Source: Deltaproteobacteria bacterium
GTDB lineage: Bacteria > Desulfobacterota > Binatia > HRBIN30 > JACQVA1
Length of the DNA stretch: 35,591 nucleotides
Assembly: GCA_016178705.1 (NCBI GenBank)
Contig: JACOST010000022.1
Location: 1 to 35,591, forward strand
Direction of reading: 5' to 3'
The notes beneath the pieces are model-generated. The model did not search any database, was not told where the DNA came from, and saw only the letters and a list, made by a program, of their open reading frames with translations. Shown piece after piece: positions 15,245 through 22,606 of the stretch (within the stretch, counting starts at the first letter, position 1; each line of letters starts with the position of its first letter). The translations under genes were made by a program, and so were the position numbers.

Positions 15245-16805
15245 CAGCGATGCCCCGCTCCCGCACGTTCCCGAGTCGAGAGCCTTGAGCAAGAAACGCA
15301 CGCGCCTGTCGCTGGTCTGGTTCATCCCGATCGTAGCGGCGATCGCCGGAGCCTGGGTCGCGGTGGTACGCATCCTCGGCGAGGGACCGAAGGTGGAGAT
15401 CGTCTTCAAGTCGGCGGAAGGACTCGAAGCCGGCAAGACGAAGATTCAGTACAACGGCGTCGACGTCGGCGTGGTCACTACCGTTCGGCTCTCGGATGAC
15501 CACTCGCAGGTGATCACCACTGCGCAGATGGCGCCGAAGACCGAAGGCTTTCTGGTCGATGACACGCGCTTCTGGGTGGTGCGGCCGCGCATCTCGGGCG
15601 CCAACGTGACCGGATTGAACACGCTCATCTCCGGCGCCTACGTCGCCATCGATATCGGCCAGTCGACCAAGAGTATGCGCACCTTCGTGGCGCTCGAAAC
15701 GCCGCCGGTCGTGACCGGCGAAGTCCGCGGGCGTTTCTTCATCGCGAAGACGCCCGACCTCGGATCGCTCGACAGCGGCACGCCCGTCTTCTTCCGGCGC
15801 TTGCAGGTCGGCCAGGTGGCGTCGTACCAACTCGACAAGGACGGCCAAGCGTTGAGCCTCAAGCTGTTCATCAACGCCCCCTACGATCAATACATCACGC
15901 CGAACACGCGCTTCTGGCACGCCAGCGGGTTCGACGTATCGCTTTCCGCGGCGGGCCTCACCGTGCAGACGCAGTCGGCGCTGTCGATCTTGATCGGCGG
16001 CGTCGCCTTCGAGACGCCGCCGACCGATGGGCTGGCGCCGCCCGCCGAGGAGAACACCGTCTTCACGTTGTTCAACAATCGCGCCGATGCCTTCAAGCTG
16101 CCCGCCCACGATCCGCAGACCTTTGTGCTCACCTTCAAGGAATCGGTGCGCGGACTCGCCCCCGGCGCCCCGGTCGAGTTCCACGGGATTGCGATCGGCG
16201 AGGTCGCCGAAATCAACGCGCAAATCGACGCGAAGACCTTTGAGTTTTCCGCGCCGGTGACCATCCACTTGGACGCGCAGCGACTCGGGGTCGCGGTACG
16301 CGACCTCGCACCCGGCGAAGACATAGGCAGCATTCGCAAGAAACTGATCGACACCTTGGTGTCCAACGGCGCCCGCGCGCAGTTGCGGACGGGCAACCTG
16401 CTCACGGGATCTTTGTTCGTGGCGTTCGAGGTCTTTCCGGGCACACCCGCCGTTACCGTGGATTGGTCACGTACGCCGCCGGAGTTGCCGACCGTCCCGG
16501 GTGAACTCGCGGCGATCCAGGCCAGCGTCGTGAACATCATCAAGAAACTCGACCAAGTGCCGATCAAGAGCATCGGCGAAGACCTAGAGAAGACGATCGC
16601 CGATCTCGATCGCGCGCTGGTGAGCGGCCGCGGCACGCTCGACAACGCCAACAAGTTGATCGAACCGAATTCCGTACTCGGTGCGGAGTTAGGCAACACG
16701 CTTCAGGAGGTGAGCCGCGCGGCGCGCTCGGTGCGCGTGCTGGCCGACTACCTCGAGCGTCATCCCGAGTCGCTCATTCGCGGCAAGGCGGAGGAGAAGA
16801 AGTGA
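15237..16805 (+). CDS. pqiB: PqiB-like protein with MCE domains
   Basis: This 522-residue protein has a cytoplasmic N-terminus, one transmembrane helix (about residues 27-46: LVWFIPIVAAIAGAWVAVV) and a large periplasmic region with three MCE/MlaD modules. Module starts are visible at KVEIVFKSAEGLEAGKTKI (about 52), at the segment after GRFFIAKTPDLGSL (about 165) and at VLTFKESVRGLAPGAPVEF (about 297). A C-terminal helical part (ELAAIQASVVNIIKKLDQVP and onwards) would form the needle-like coil. PqiB hexamers build a channel for lipids between the two membranes. Overlap with the genes on both sides indicates translational coupling. Confidence 0.93.
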   Translation: MSDSDAPLPHVPESRALSKKRTRLSLVWFIPIVAAIAGAWVAVVRILGEGPKVEIVFKSAEGLEAGKTKIQYNGVDVGVVTTVRLSDDHSQVITTAQMAPKTEGFLVDDTRFWVVRPRISGANVTGLNTLISGAYVAIDIGQSTKSMRTFVALETPPVVTGEVRGRFFIAKTPDLGSLDSGTPVFFRRLQVGQVASYQLDKDGQALSLKLFINAPYDQYITPNTRFWHASGFDVSLSAAGLTVQTQSALSILIGGVAFETPPTDGLAPPAEENTVFTLFNNRADAFKLPAHDPQTFVLTFKESVRGLAPGAPVEFHGIAIGEVAEINAQIDAKTFEFSAPVTIHLDAQRLGVAVRDLAPGEDIGSIRKKLIDTLVSNGARAQLRTGNLLTGSLFVAFEVFPGTPAVTVDWSRTPPELPTVPGELAAIQASVVNIIKKLDQVPIKSIGEDLEKTIADLDRALVSGRGTLDNANKLIEPNSVLGAELGNTLQEVSRAARSVRVLADYLERHPESLIRGKAEEKK

Positions 16806-17458
16806 TGGCGAGCCGGATCACGCACGCACTCTCATTGATGTTGGTCGCGGCGGCGGCGGTTGGTTGCAGCGCGTCGGCACCGGCGCGCTTTTACACTCTC
16901 GATGCGGCGGCGACGCCGGACAGTGCTCCGGCGGCATCGTATGCCGTACTGGTCGGACCCGTCTCCATCCCCGCATCGGTCGACCGGCCGGAGTTCGTGG
17001 TGCAGGTGGCGCCCAACCGGGTCGACGTCGACGAGTTCAATCTCTGGGCGTCGCCGCTGAACGACAGCATCGCCCGCGTCGTCGCCGGCGACCTCGCGGT
17101 GTTGCTCGGGACGCCCGACGTCGCCGTTGCCCCGCTCGCGAACTTCAGTCCAGCCTATCGGGTGACGATCAACGTCCAGCGCTTCGAGTCGCTCGCCGGC
17201 GAGGCGGCGGTGGTTGAAACGGTGTGGACCGTGCGCGCAACCGCGGGCGGCGAGCCGCGCTCCGGCCGGACACTCGCGCGCGAGCCTTTGCAAGGCAGCG
17301 GCTTCGACGCGCTCGCCGCCGCGCACAGCCGCGCGCTCGTGCGCGTGAGTAGCGACATCGCCGCGGCGATCCGGGCCGAAGCCGTCCAGGCTGCGGAGGT
17401 CACGAAGGGATCGCACCCCAAGAGTGCCAAGGACCGCAAGGGCGCTCCACAGAAATGA
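16805..17458 (+). CDS. pqiC: PqiC-like lipoprotein (ABC transport auxiliary family)
   Basis: This protein has about 217 residues. The ATG at 16805 overlaps the pqiB stop (TGATG), with GGAGGAG 10-17 nt upstream. The signal sequence ends in the lipobox AVGC, followed by the usual RFYTLD strand. The rest (VLVGPVSIPASVDRPEFVVQ, DEFNLWASPLNDSIARVVAGDLA, then YRVTINVQRFES) matches PqiC / PF03886 lipoproteins of the outer membrane. It is expected to anchor the PqiB tube to the outer membrane. It is the last gene of the operon, followed by repeats. Confidence 0.92.
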   Translation: MASRITHALSLMLVAAAAVGCSASAPARFYTLDAAATPDSAPAASYAVLVGPVSIPASVDRPEFVVQVAPNRVDVDEFNLWASPLNDSIARVVAGDLAVLLGTPDVAVAPLANFSPAYRVTINVQRFESLAGEAAVVETVWTVRATAGGEPRSGRTLAREPLQGSGFDALAAAHSRALVRVSSDIAAAIRAEAVQAAEVTKGSHPKSAKDRKGAPQK

Positions 17459-17490
17459 AGTTGCGACGGCTCGACGCGCTGGGCAGGGCC

Positions 17491-17542
17491 GTAGGGGCCG
17501 CGCTTGCCCGGCCCGGCGGGGCGCAGCGAGCAGTGCCCCTAC
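17491..17542. repeat. Inverted repeat GTAGGGGC ... GCCCCTAC
   Basis: The ends GTAGGGGC (17491-17498) and GCCCCTAC (17535-17542) pair, with a GC-rich middle (GCTTGCCCGGCCCGG). It lies 33 bp after the pqiC stop, where it could end the operon transcript. It is related in sequence to the pair at 33873-33953. Confidence 0.65.
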
Positions 17543-17576
17543 ACGAATTCCCGCTTCATCGTCTTCGGGTAGCACA

Positions 17577-17615
17577 GTTCGTGACCACTTCATGGTGAAA
17601 ATTTTGTCCGATCAA
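17577..17615. repeat. Short copy of the GTGAAGGTTTTGGCCGATCAA repeat family
   Basis: GGTGAAAATTTTGTCCGATCAA here matches GGTGAAGGTTTTGGCCGATCAA at 20437-20458 with four differences. The spacer around it holds no gene. Confidence 0.5.
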
Positions 17616-17685
17616 GACAAAGGAGCGCACCGCCTTACGCTGCACGATGCGCTCTGTGCGAGTTCGGCTCGGTGACGGAATCCTG

Positions 17686-18459
17686 ATGCGACTAACCGAA
17701 GCGATCGGCCGTGATCTCCTCGCGCGGCGACACACTGCTCTGCTGCTCGCGATCGTCGGAATGTTCGCGGTGAGGCCGTTCCTCGGCGACACAGGCGCCG
17801 CCACCATCGCCTACAGCGTCGCGACCCTGCTCGTGGGACTCGTCGCCATCCTCACCATTCAGGTCGACGATCTGGTAGGTGAACGAGAAAGGCTTCTGCT
17901 TCAGCGTCGGAGGAGAAGGTTGGTCGGCTGGGCGCTCGCCGCGTCGGCAGTTACCGAGCGAGTGTGGGCGTTCTTCGCCCCAAGCCCAGAGCTCGTCGTG
18001 GTAGGGTCGGTTTCTTGGCTGCTGTTCTTCTCGTACGTTACCTGGAGCCTGTTGCGCAGCTTGCTGAAGCAGCGCGAGGTGACGGGCGAGACCATCACCC
18101 TGTCGGTGTCGATCTATCTGCTGCTCGGAATCTGCTGGGGGCTCTTGTACGTCGTGATCTTCGCGCGCCACCCGGAGGCGTTCCAATTCCCGACTCCTAC
18201 TCCTAGCGATATCGGTGAGGCGTACAGGTTCCCCATCCTCCTTTATTTCAGCTTCACGACCCTATCGACCATCGGTTACGGCGACATCACGCCGCTGACC
18301 TTGCAAGCCCGCTACGCGGCGGTCGCCGAGGGGATCACCGGGCAGTTCTATCTGGCGATTCTCGTCGCGCGCTTGGTGGGGATGCAGATGAGCCGCGCCG
18401 CAACTCCACCGACGAACCCTCCGGCGCACGATCGGCGAACCGAAGACCCGGATCGATGA
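17686..18459 (+). CDS. Potassium-channel-like membrane protein
   Basis: This protein has 257 residues from the ATG at 17686; an ATG at 17647 would add a 13-residue arginine-rich extension. Hydrophobic segments are at about residues 17-34, 41-60, 80-95, 102-120 and 134-158, followed by a pore loop with the selectivity filter TTLSTIGYGDITP, and a last helix GQFYLAILVARLVG. The TIGYGD filter identifies a potassium-selective two-transmembrane pore domain (Ion_trans_2 type). No S4-like charged helix is seen, so voltage gating is unlikely. The last 71 bp recur at 19372-19442, about 1 kb downstream. Confidence 0.88.
   Translation: MRLTEAIGRDLLARRHTALLLAIVGMFAVRPFLGDTGAATIAYSVATLLVGLVAILTIQVDDLVGERERLLLQRRRRRLVGWALAASAVTERVWAFFAPSPELVVVGSVSWLLFFSYVTWSLLRSLLKQREVTGETITLSVSIYLLLGICWGLLYVVIFARHPEAFQFPTPTPSDIGEAYRFPILLYFSFTTLSTIGYGDITPLTLQARYAAVAEGITGQFYLAILVARLVGMQMSRAATPPTNPPAHDRRTEDPDR
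18367..18437 (+). repeat. 71-bp direct repeat, upstream copy (channel gene 3' end)
   Basis: This copy is identical to 19372-19442 at 67 of 71 positions. It encodes ARLVGMQMSRAATPPTN in the channel protein. Together with the downstream copy it brackets the toxin-antitoxin pair. Confidence 0.9.
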
Positions 18460-18692
18460 TCGACAGTGCCGCGCTCCTTCCATGCGGAAGGAGAGTATCT
18501 CCGGTCCGCAGCGAGCGCCTGATTTCAGCCCGGGCCTTCAGGCTCGGGGGCAGAACCGTGGCATTGTAGTATGCGAGACTCAGTAGCGATGGAGTCGCCT
18601 GCGAATCCGCAAGATGGGCGCGCCGCGCTGGGATGCTCACGATGTCCGCGAGTCGACTCTCCCAGACGCTCGACTTGGCCAAAATACTTGGC

Positions 18693-18698
18693 TACCAT
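18693..18698 (+). promoter_or_regulatory. Possible -10 element of the toxin-antitoxin operon
   Basis: TACCAT (18693-18698) has a TCGACT at 18670-18675 with a 17-bp spacer, each four of six to consensus. Transcription would start near the ATG at 18705, giving an almost leaderless mRNA, which fits the lack of a Shine-Dalgarno sequence. The palindrome TTGGCCAA (18675-18682) and a second TTGGC lie within the promoter and could be the site of autorepression. All of this is inference. Confidence 0.3.
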
Positions 18699-18704
18699 GA
18701 CGAC

Positions 18705-18941
18705 ATGACCAAAGTGAGAATCGGTGAACTACGCGACCGCGTCAGTCATTACGTACGGCGCGCCGAACAAGGCGAAACGATCGTCATCGTCAACCGGACG
18801 CGTGAGGTTGCCGTACTTGCCCCGCAGAGTCGGCGCGTTGCCCGTTCGGCTCGACTGCTCGGCTGCCTGAAGGGGACCGCGACCATCCACGGCGACATCG
18901 TGGGCCCGGTCATCCCCGGTGACGAGTGGTTTCACTCGTGA
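18705..18941 (+). CDS. Phd/YefM-type antitoxin
   Basis: This 78-residue protein has the N-terminal DNA-binding pattern of Phd/YefM antitoxins: MTKVRIGELRDRVSHYVRRA, then EQGETIVIVNRTREVAVLAP. The C-terminal part (ARLLGCLKGTATIHGDIVGP) is the usual toxin-binding segment with a terminal IPGDEWFHS. The ATG at 18705 is the first codon of the recognisable domain. The gene overlaps the toxin start by 4 bp (GTGA), the standard arrangement. It would neutralise the PIN toxin and repress the operon. Confidence 0.92.
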   Translation: MTKVRIGELRDRVSHYVRRAEQGETIVIVNRTREVAVLAPQSRRVARSARLLGCLKGTATIHGDIVGPVIPGDEWFHS

Positions 18942-19345
18942 ACTACTTGCTGGACACGCATGCATGGCTGTGGGGCGTCCTGGGTGATGCGAGGCTCGGT
19001 CGGCAAGCTCGACGGGCAGTTGCGTCGGCTGCCGAGCGCACGAAGATCGGCTTGGCCGCGATCTCCCTCAAGGAAGCCGCCTGGCTCCTGGCGCACCAGC
19101 GGATCGTGCTCAGCGCACAGGCCAGTGCGTGGCCGGATTGGTTGCGCGCCGCGGCGAGTGCTCCGGGGTTGGAGGTGTTGCCCCTGACGGTGGAGATCGC
19201 GATTGCGTCGGAACAGTTGCCCGCATCATTTCCGAAGGACCCAGCCGACCGGCTGATCGTCGCCACCGCGCGCCGTCATGGCCTGACCCTGATTACCGCC
19301 GACAGCGCGTTGCGCGGGCAGGCACACGTGCCGACGCTCTGGTAA
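18938..19345 (+). CDS. VapC-like PIN-domain toxin (ribonuclease)
   Basis: This 135-residue protein starts at the GTG at 18938, which overlaps the antitoxin stop; an in-frame GTG at 18926 is less likely. Acidic PIN-domain residues are present in order: Asp6 in LLDTHAWLW, Glu46 in ISLKEAAWL, Asp101 and Asp104 in DPADRLIVATARRHG, and Asp122 in LITADSAL. The LLDTHAWLW start and DPxDR motif place it in the PIN group paired with Phd-like antitoxins. The toxin probably cleaves RNA with divalent metal. The operon is enclosed by duplicated channel-gene ends. Confidence 0.93.
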   Translation: MNYLLDTHAWLWGVLGDARLGRQARRAVASAAERTKIGLAAISLKEAAWLLAHQRIVLSAQASAWPDWLRAAASAPGLEVLPLTVEIAIASEQLPASFPKDPADRLIVATARRHGLTLITADSALRGQAHVPTLW

Positions 19346-19371
19346 GCCAGTGGGCGGGGTGAGGCGAGGTT

Positions 19372-19463
19372 GCGCGCCTGGTGGGGATGCAGATGAGCCG
19401 CGCCGCAACTCCGCCGACGAACGCTCCGGCGCACGATCGCCGCGACGCGGCGAAAGGAGAGTA
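19372..19463 (+). pseudogene. Orphan 3' end of a potassium-channel gene
   Basis: Positions 19372-19442 repeat the 3' end of the channel gene, and the frame stays open in register with the channel to a TAG at 19461-19463, giving ARLVGMQMSRAATPPTN and a short different tail ending KGE. Three of the four base differences from 18367-18437 are silent and one changes Pro to Ala. The stop lies 3 bp before the enoyl-CoA hydratase ATG and within its ribosome-binding region. This is what the original end of the channel gene would look like if it once ran directly into the next gene. Confidence 0.75.
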
Positions 19464-19466
19464 GTC

Positions 19467-20276
19467 ATGTCGCGTGACAAGATGGCCAGCGAGCCTCCGC
19501 TGCTTGTCCAGCGTTACGGCGCTGTCGAAACCTTCACCATCAATGACCCGCCACGAAACCGCATGAGCCTCGATTTCATGGACGCGTTGGAGGCAGAGGT
19601 CGCCCGCGTTGCACATGACCCGGGTGTACGCACCATCGTCATCCGCGGCTCGGGGGAAGAGAACTTCTCCGTCGGCATGGACCTCAAACAACTTCCGCAG
19701 GGTGTCGCGCGCATGGGAAGCCTGGAAGCCGTGTTCGATCAACGCCTGCGCGTCCTGAGCGCCATCGAGAATCTTCCGAAGCCCGTGATTGCGGTTCTCT
19801 ACGGGTACTGTCTCGGGGGCGGACTCGAACTCCCGCTCGCGTGTCACTTCAGGTTGGCGGCGACGGAAGGAGCTAAGATTGGATTGCCTGAGCTCGACCT
19901 GGGCACGGTGCCCGCGTGGGGAGGCAGCGCACGTTTGACGCGCTGCGTGGGACGCGACCACGCGCTGGATATGATTCTGCGGGCAAAGAAGATCTCCGGT
20001 CCCGAAGCGCTACGGATTGGTCTCGTCAGCGAAGTCTGGCCACTCAACGAGCTGTTTCAGCGGGCTCACGATCTTGCGCTCGAGTTGGCGGAGATGCCCG
20101 CGCTCGCGGTCGCGGGCATGCTTGGTTGCGTCGTCGGCGCTGGCGAGAAGTCCCTCGCCGAAAGCATCGCAGACGAGCGGCAAGCGGTGATGTCGACGAT
20201 GGGCACGCCCGATCAACGTGAAGGGATGCTGGCGTTCCTCGAGAAGCGAAGGCCTCGCTTCAATCGCGAATCTTAA
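19467..20276 (+). CDS. Enoyl-CoA hydratase/isomerase family protein
   Basis: This 269-residue protein of the crotonase superfamily starts at the ATG at 19467, with AAGGAGAG 6-7 nt upstream. The oxyanion-hole segments are ENFSVGMDLKQL (about 65-76) and YGYCLGGGLELPLACHFRLA. Both glutamates of true hydratases are present in GGGLEL (Glu121) and PELDLGTVPAWGG (Glu142), so hydration of a 2-enoyl-CoA is plausible, for example in beta-oxidation or degradation of an organic acid. The closest partner genes are the P450 and ferredoxin downstream, 275 bp away. The exact acyl-CoA is not predictable. Confidence 0.92.
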   Translation: MSRDKMASEPPLLVQRYGAVETFTINDPPRNRMSLDFMDALEAEVARVAHDPGVRTIVIRGSGEENFSVGMDLKQLPQGVARMGSLEAVFDQRLRVLSAIENLPKPVIAVLYGYCLGGGLELPLACHFRLAATEGAKIGLPELDLGTVPAWGGSARLTRCVGRDHALDMILRAKKISGPEALRIGLVSEVWPLNELFQRAHDLALELAEMPALAVAGMLGCVVGAGEKSLAESIADERQAVMSTMGTPDQREGMLAFLEKRRPRFNRES

Positions 20277-20287
20277 CCTTGATCTGA

Positions 20288-20458
20288 GTTCACCACGAAG
20301 GCACGAAGACTACGAAGGGGGGCGTCGGAAGAGTTCTCGGTCGGCTTGTCGTAACCGCATTGGTAATGCGGTTGGGTTGGGGTTGAACTCATGAAACCTT
20401 CTTTCGGCTCCTCTTCGTGCCCTTCGTGTTCTTCGTGGTGAAGGTTTTGGCCGATCAA
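20288..20458. repeat. Inverted repeat of the CACCACGAAGGCACGAAG type
   Basis: The left arm GTTCACCACGAAGGCACGAA (from 20288) pairs with the right arm TTCGTGTTCTTCGTGGTGAA (20424-20443) and neighbouring bases. The right side continues into GGTTTTGGCCGATCAA, which also occurs near 17600. It is a dispersed intergenic element of the same general style as the CACGAAA repeats. Confidence 0.7.
20353..20373. terminator. Perfect 9-bp hairpin AACCGCATT-GGT-AATGCGGTT, possible terminator
   Basis: Arms of nine bases surround a three-base loop, 77 bp after the enoyl-CoA hydratase stop. A G/T-rich stretch, not a clean T-tract, follows on the plus strand, so intrinsic termination is only a possibility; it may instead be part of the surrounding repeat. 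Confidence 0.35.
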
Positions 20459-20550
20459 CGTTGGGTCGTATTGTCAGTGCCCGGGTTTTCCCTTCCGCAT
20501 CTCGGCGGAAAGGGAGTATATGCTGCGCTACGGAAGGGAGGTCTGACTCG

Positions 20551-21744
20551 ATGGGCACACCGGTGAAAGACTGGGCGACCGACTACGACATCTTCGACCC
20601 CGGATACGTCGCCGACCCGTTCGGGGTTTGGGGCGATCTGCGACAGAAGTGCCCGGTGGCGCATAGCGACCGCTGGGGTGGATCGTGGTTGCCGACGCGC
20701 TACGAAGACGTGTTCGCCATCGCGCGCAACGTCGAGCGCTTCTCTTCGACGGACATCACCGTTGCGCCGACGCTCGATGACGACGACGAGTATGCCGCCG
20801 TGAAGTCGCCGCCCATCTCGAGCGATCCACCGGAGCACACGTGGGCGCGACGGCTGATCCTGCCGCTGTTCTCGCCCAAAGCGGTGGAACGCTTCGAGCC
20901 GGCGACACGCCAGTTCTGTCGCGCGCTCATCGACCGCTTCATCGCCAGCGGTCGCGCGGATGCCGCCGTCGACTACGCGCAGCAGATCCCCGTGCGCGTG
21001 ATCGCCAACATGCTCGGTGTCGACGAGTCGATGTCCGACACGTTCACCTACTGGGTGCGCGGCGTCCTCGAACTCGGTCTCACCGACCCGGAGCTGCGCC
21101 GCCGTTGCCGACTCGAAGCGCTGCAGTTCCTCATGCAACAGGTCGCCGCGCGCAAGAGCGAGCCGAAGGACGATCTCATCTCGTATCTCCTCGCGCAGCG
21201 GGTCGACGGCCAGCCGGTGCCGGACGCGCACGTGCTCGGCACCTGCGGTCTCTTGCTCGTGGCCGGCGTCGACACCACCTGGAGTTCCATCGGCTCCGCG
21301 CTCTGGCATTTGGCGACGCATGCCGACGATCGCCGCCGGCTCGCCGCCGATCCGGGGCTATTGCGCACCGCGATGGAGGAGTTCCTGCGCGCGTACTCGC
21401 CGGTCACCATGGCCCGCATCGTCAGCGGCGACACCGAATTCCAGGGCACGAGGATGTGTGCGGGTGAACGGGTGTTGATGTCCTTCCCCTCCGCCAATCG
21501 CGATCCCACCGTGTTCCCCGACGCCGACAAGGTGCTCATCGATCGCGAACAGAACCGCCACATCGCGTTCGGGGTTGGCATCCACCGCTGCGCCGGATCG
21601 AATTTGGCGCGCATGGAAATGCGCGTCGCGCTTGAGGAATGGCTCGCCCGCATTCCGGAGTTCCGCCTGGAGAACGCCAGTGTGGTCACCTGGGCGGGCG
21701 GCCAGGTGCGCGGTCCGCGCACGCTGCCGGTGGTGTTCCCATGA
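20551..21744 (+). CDS. Cytochrome P450
   Basis: This 397-residue bacterial class P450 monooxygenase starts at the ATG at 20551, which is preceded by GGGAGG. The I-helix oxygen-activation motif is LLVAGVDTTW (about 235-244), the K-helix ExxR is EEFLR (Glu277 to Arg280), and the heme-ligand loop is FGVGIHRCAG with Cys347. There is no membrane anchor, so it is soluble. It is followed, with a 4-bp overlap, by a [3Fe-4S] ferredoxin that would deliver electrons; no ferredoxin reductase is in the window. Substrate class is unknown. An enoyl-CoA hydratase upstream could act in the same degradative pathway. Confidence 0.96.
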   Translation: MGTPVKDWATDYDIFDPGYVADPFGVWGDLRQKCPVAHSDRWGGSWLPTRYEDVFAIARNVERFSSTDITVAPTLDDDDEYAAVKSPPISSDPPEHTWARRLILPLFSPKAVERFEPATRQFCRALIDRFIASGRADAAVDYAQQIPVRVIANMLGVDESMSDTFTYWVRGVLELGLTDPELRRRCRLEALQFLMQQVAARKSEPKDDLISYLLAQRVDGQPVPDAHVLGTCGLLLVAGVDTTWSSIGSALWHLATHADDRRRLAADPGLLRTAMEEFLRAYSPVTMARIVSGDTEFQGTRMCAGERVLMSFPSANRDPTVFPDADKVLIDREQNRHIAFGVGIHRCAGSNLARMEMRVALEEWLARIPEFRLENASVVTWAGGQVRGPRTLPVVFP

Positions 21745-21935
21745 AAGTGCGTGTGGATTGCGACCGCTGTCAGGGCCACAGCCGCTGTTACTCGCTAGCG
21801 CCCGAACTGTTCGACTCGGACGAACTCGGAAACTCCAAGGAGCGCGGCGACGGGACGGTGCCTCCAGAACTGGAAGTCAAGGCGCGCCTCGCCGAGGCCA
21901 ACTGCCCGGAACACGCGATCGAGATCGAGGAGTAG
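21741..21935 (+). CDS. [3Fe-4S]-type ferredoxin for the P450
   Basis: This is a 64-residue small acidic protein with cluster ligands Cys10, Cys16 and Cys55 (CQGHSRC, then ANCPEHAIEIEE) and an extra Cys7. The C-x5-C...C-P pattern is that of single-cluster [3Fe-4S] ferredoxins that pair with P450 enzymes. The start overlaps the P450 stop by 4 bp (ATGA), so the two proteins should be produced together. Its 3' end is partly repeated at 22607-22639. Confidence 0.93.
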   Translation: MKVRVDCDRCQGHSRCYSLAPELFDSDELGNSKERGDGTVPPELEVKARLAEANCPEHAIEIEE

Positions 21936-21970
21936 GCGAGTATCAGCATTCGGCGAACCGCGGCGCTACT
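21900..21970 (+). repeat. Direct repeat, upstream copy (ferredoxin 3' end)
   Basis: It contains AACTGCCCGGAAC, the identical 19-mer CGAGATCGAGGAGTAGGCG (21920-21938) and a diverged tail ending CTACT. The matching copy is at 22607-22677. Confidence 0.75.
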
Positions 21971-22013
21971 GGCTGGTGTGTGCTGCAATCCCACCAGCAG
22001 TACCGCGCCATCT

Positions 22014-22235
22014 GGGCCATTTGCCTTCGCCCAGGCCGGTGGCCAGCTGCTCTTCTACCTCGTCAGCCAGCTCTACGAGCGCACCTCGGTCATCGTCACC
22101 ACCAACCTTGCTTTGGGGGAATGGCAGAGTGTCTTCAGTGACGCCAAGATGACCACCGCCCTGCTCGATCGGCTCACCCACCACTGCGACATCATCGAAA
22201 CCGGGAATGACAACGGGCGATTCAAAACCCGCGAG
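22014..22235 (+). pseudogene. istB: IS21-family istB remnant (C-terminal part)
   Basis: The frame reads [20 protein letters not shown], then [40 protein letters not shown] and NDNGRFK. This matches the C-terminal third of IstB, the AAA+ helper ATPase of IS21-type transposons. The Walker motifs and the whole N-terminal part are absent, and no istA is nearby, so the element is dead. The bases up to about 22355 (GGGGGTGAATTTTGAAACCG) may be the remaining right end of the element. Confidence 0.85.
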
Positions 22236-22411
22236 GACTCTCCCTCACCCACCCGCGTCCGCCCCATCTCCGGCGGCCACGCCGCCTCCGGCGGGGCGAC
22301 TACTACGGCCAAGACGCGCCACTCGAGGGGGTGAATTTTGAAACCGATTGACAGTCTGACCGCCATCCTCGAAAGTGCAGGGTAAGTGTCAAGCAGGCAA
22401 ACGAGGGCGCG

Positions 22412-22600
22412 ATGTCGAGCATCCTTTCAATGATCGTTGGAGTGCTGCTGCTGTTGGGCGCAGCCACGCACGTCTACCGCATGTGGCGGCCGTTCGCGTT
22501 CATCATCGGTTCGTACGCCGTGCCGCGCTGGTACAGCTTGCCTTTCGCGGTCGGCGAAGCGTATGCCGGCGTGCTGCTGCTCCGCATGGCCTTGGCCTGA
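22412..22600 (+). CDS. Small membrane protein, unknown function
   Basis: This 62-residue protein has two hydrophobic segments (SMIVGVLLLLGAATHVYRMW and a second around VGEAYAGVLLLRMALA) joined by a loop with FAFIIGSYAVPRWYSLP. A GAGGGCG precedes the ATG at 22412. No family is recognised. It sits between the istB remnant and the second copy of the ferredoxin 3' end, so it may have arrived with the insertion or have been the original neighbour. Confidence 0.6.
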   Translation: MSSILSMIVGVLLLLGAATHVYRMWRPFAFIIGSYAVPRWYSLPFAVGEAYAGVLLLRMALA

Positions 22601-22606
22601 ATCAGC

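Larger units (their letters stand above)
20277..20550. other. Repeat-filled spacer before the P450 gene
   Basis: These roughly 270 bases hold no convincing gene. A pair of inverted CACGAAG-type arms (20288-20320 and 20411-20443) surrounds the perfect hairpin at 20353-20373, and a GGTTTTGGCCGATCAA tail runs to 20458. The ribosome-binding site of the P450 gene is at the right edge. Confidence 0.6.

Noticed and set aside
15111-16268. Minus-strand open frame of 385 codons opposite pqiB
   Set aside because: Antisense to the MCE protein; arginine/glycine-rich composition and no motif.
18335-18682. Minus-strand frame of 115 codons between channel and antitoxin genes
   Set aside because: Half of it is antisense to the channel gene end and the rest crosses the antitoxin promoter; the recurring SSxELRRGSSASPP part is only the reverse of the 71-bp repeat.
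22318-22355. Complete IS21 right end
   Set aside because: The GGGGGTGAATTTTGAAACCG stretch resembles the style of IS21 termini, but with no left end or istA the match cannot be confirmed, so it is only mentioned with the istB remnant.
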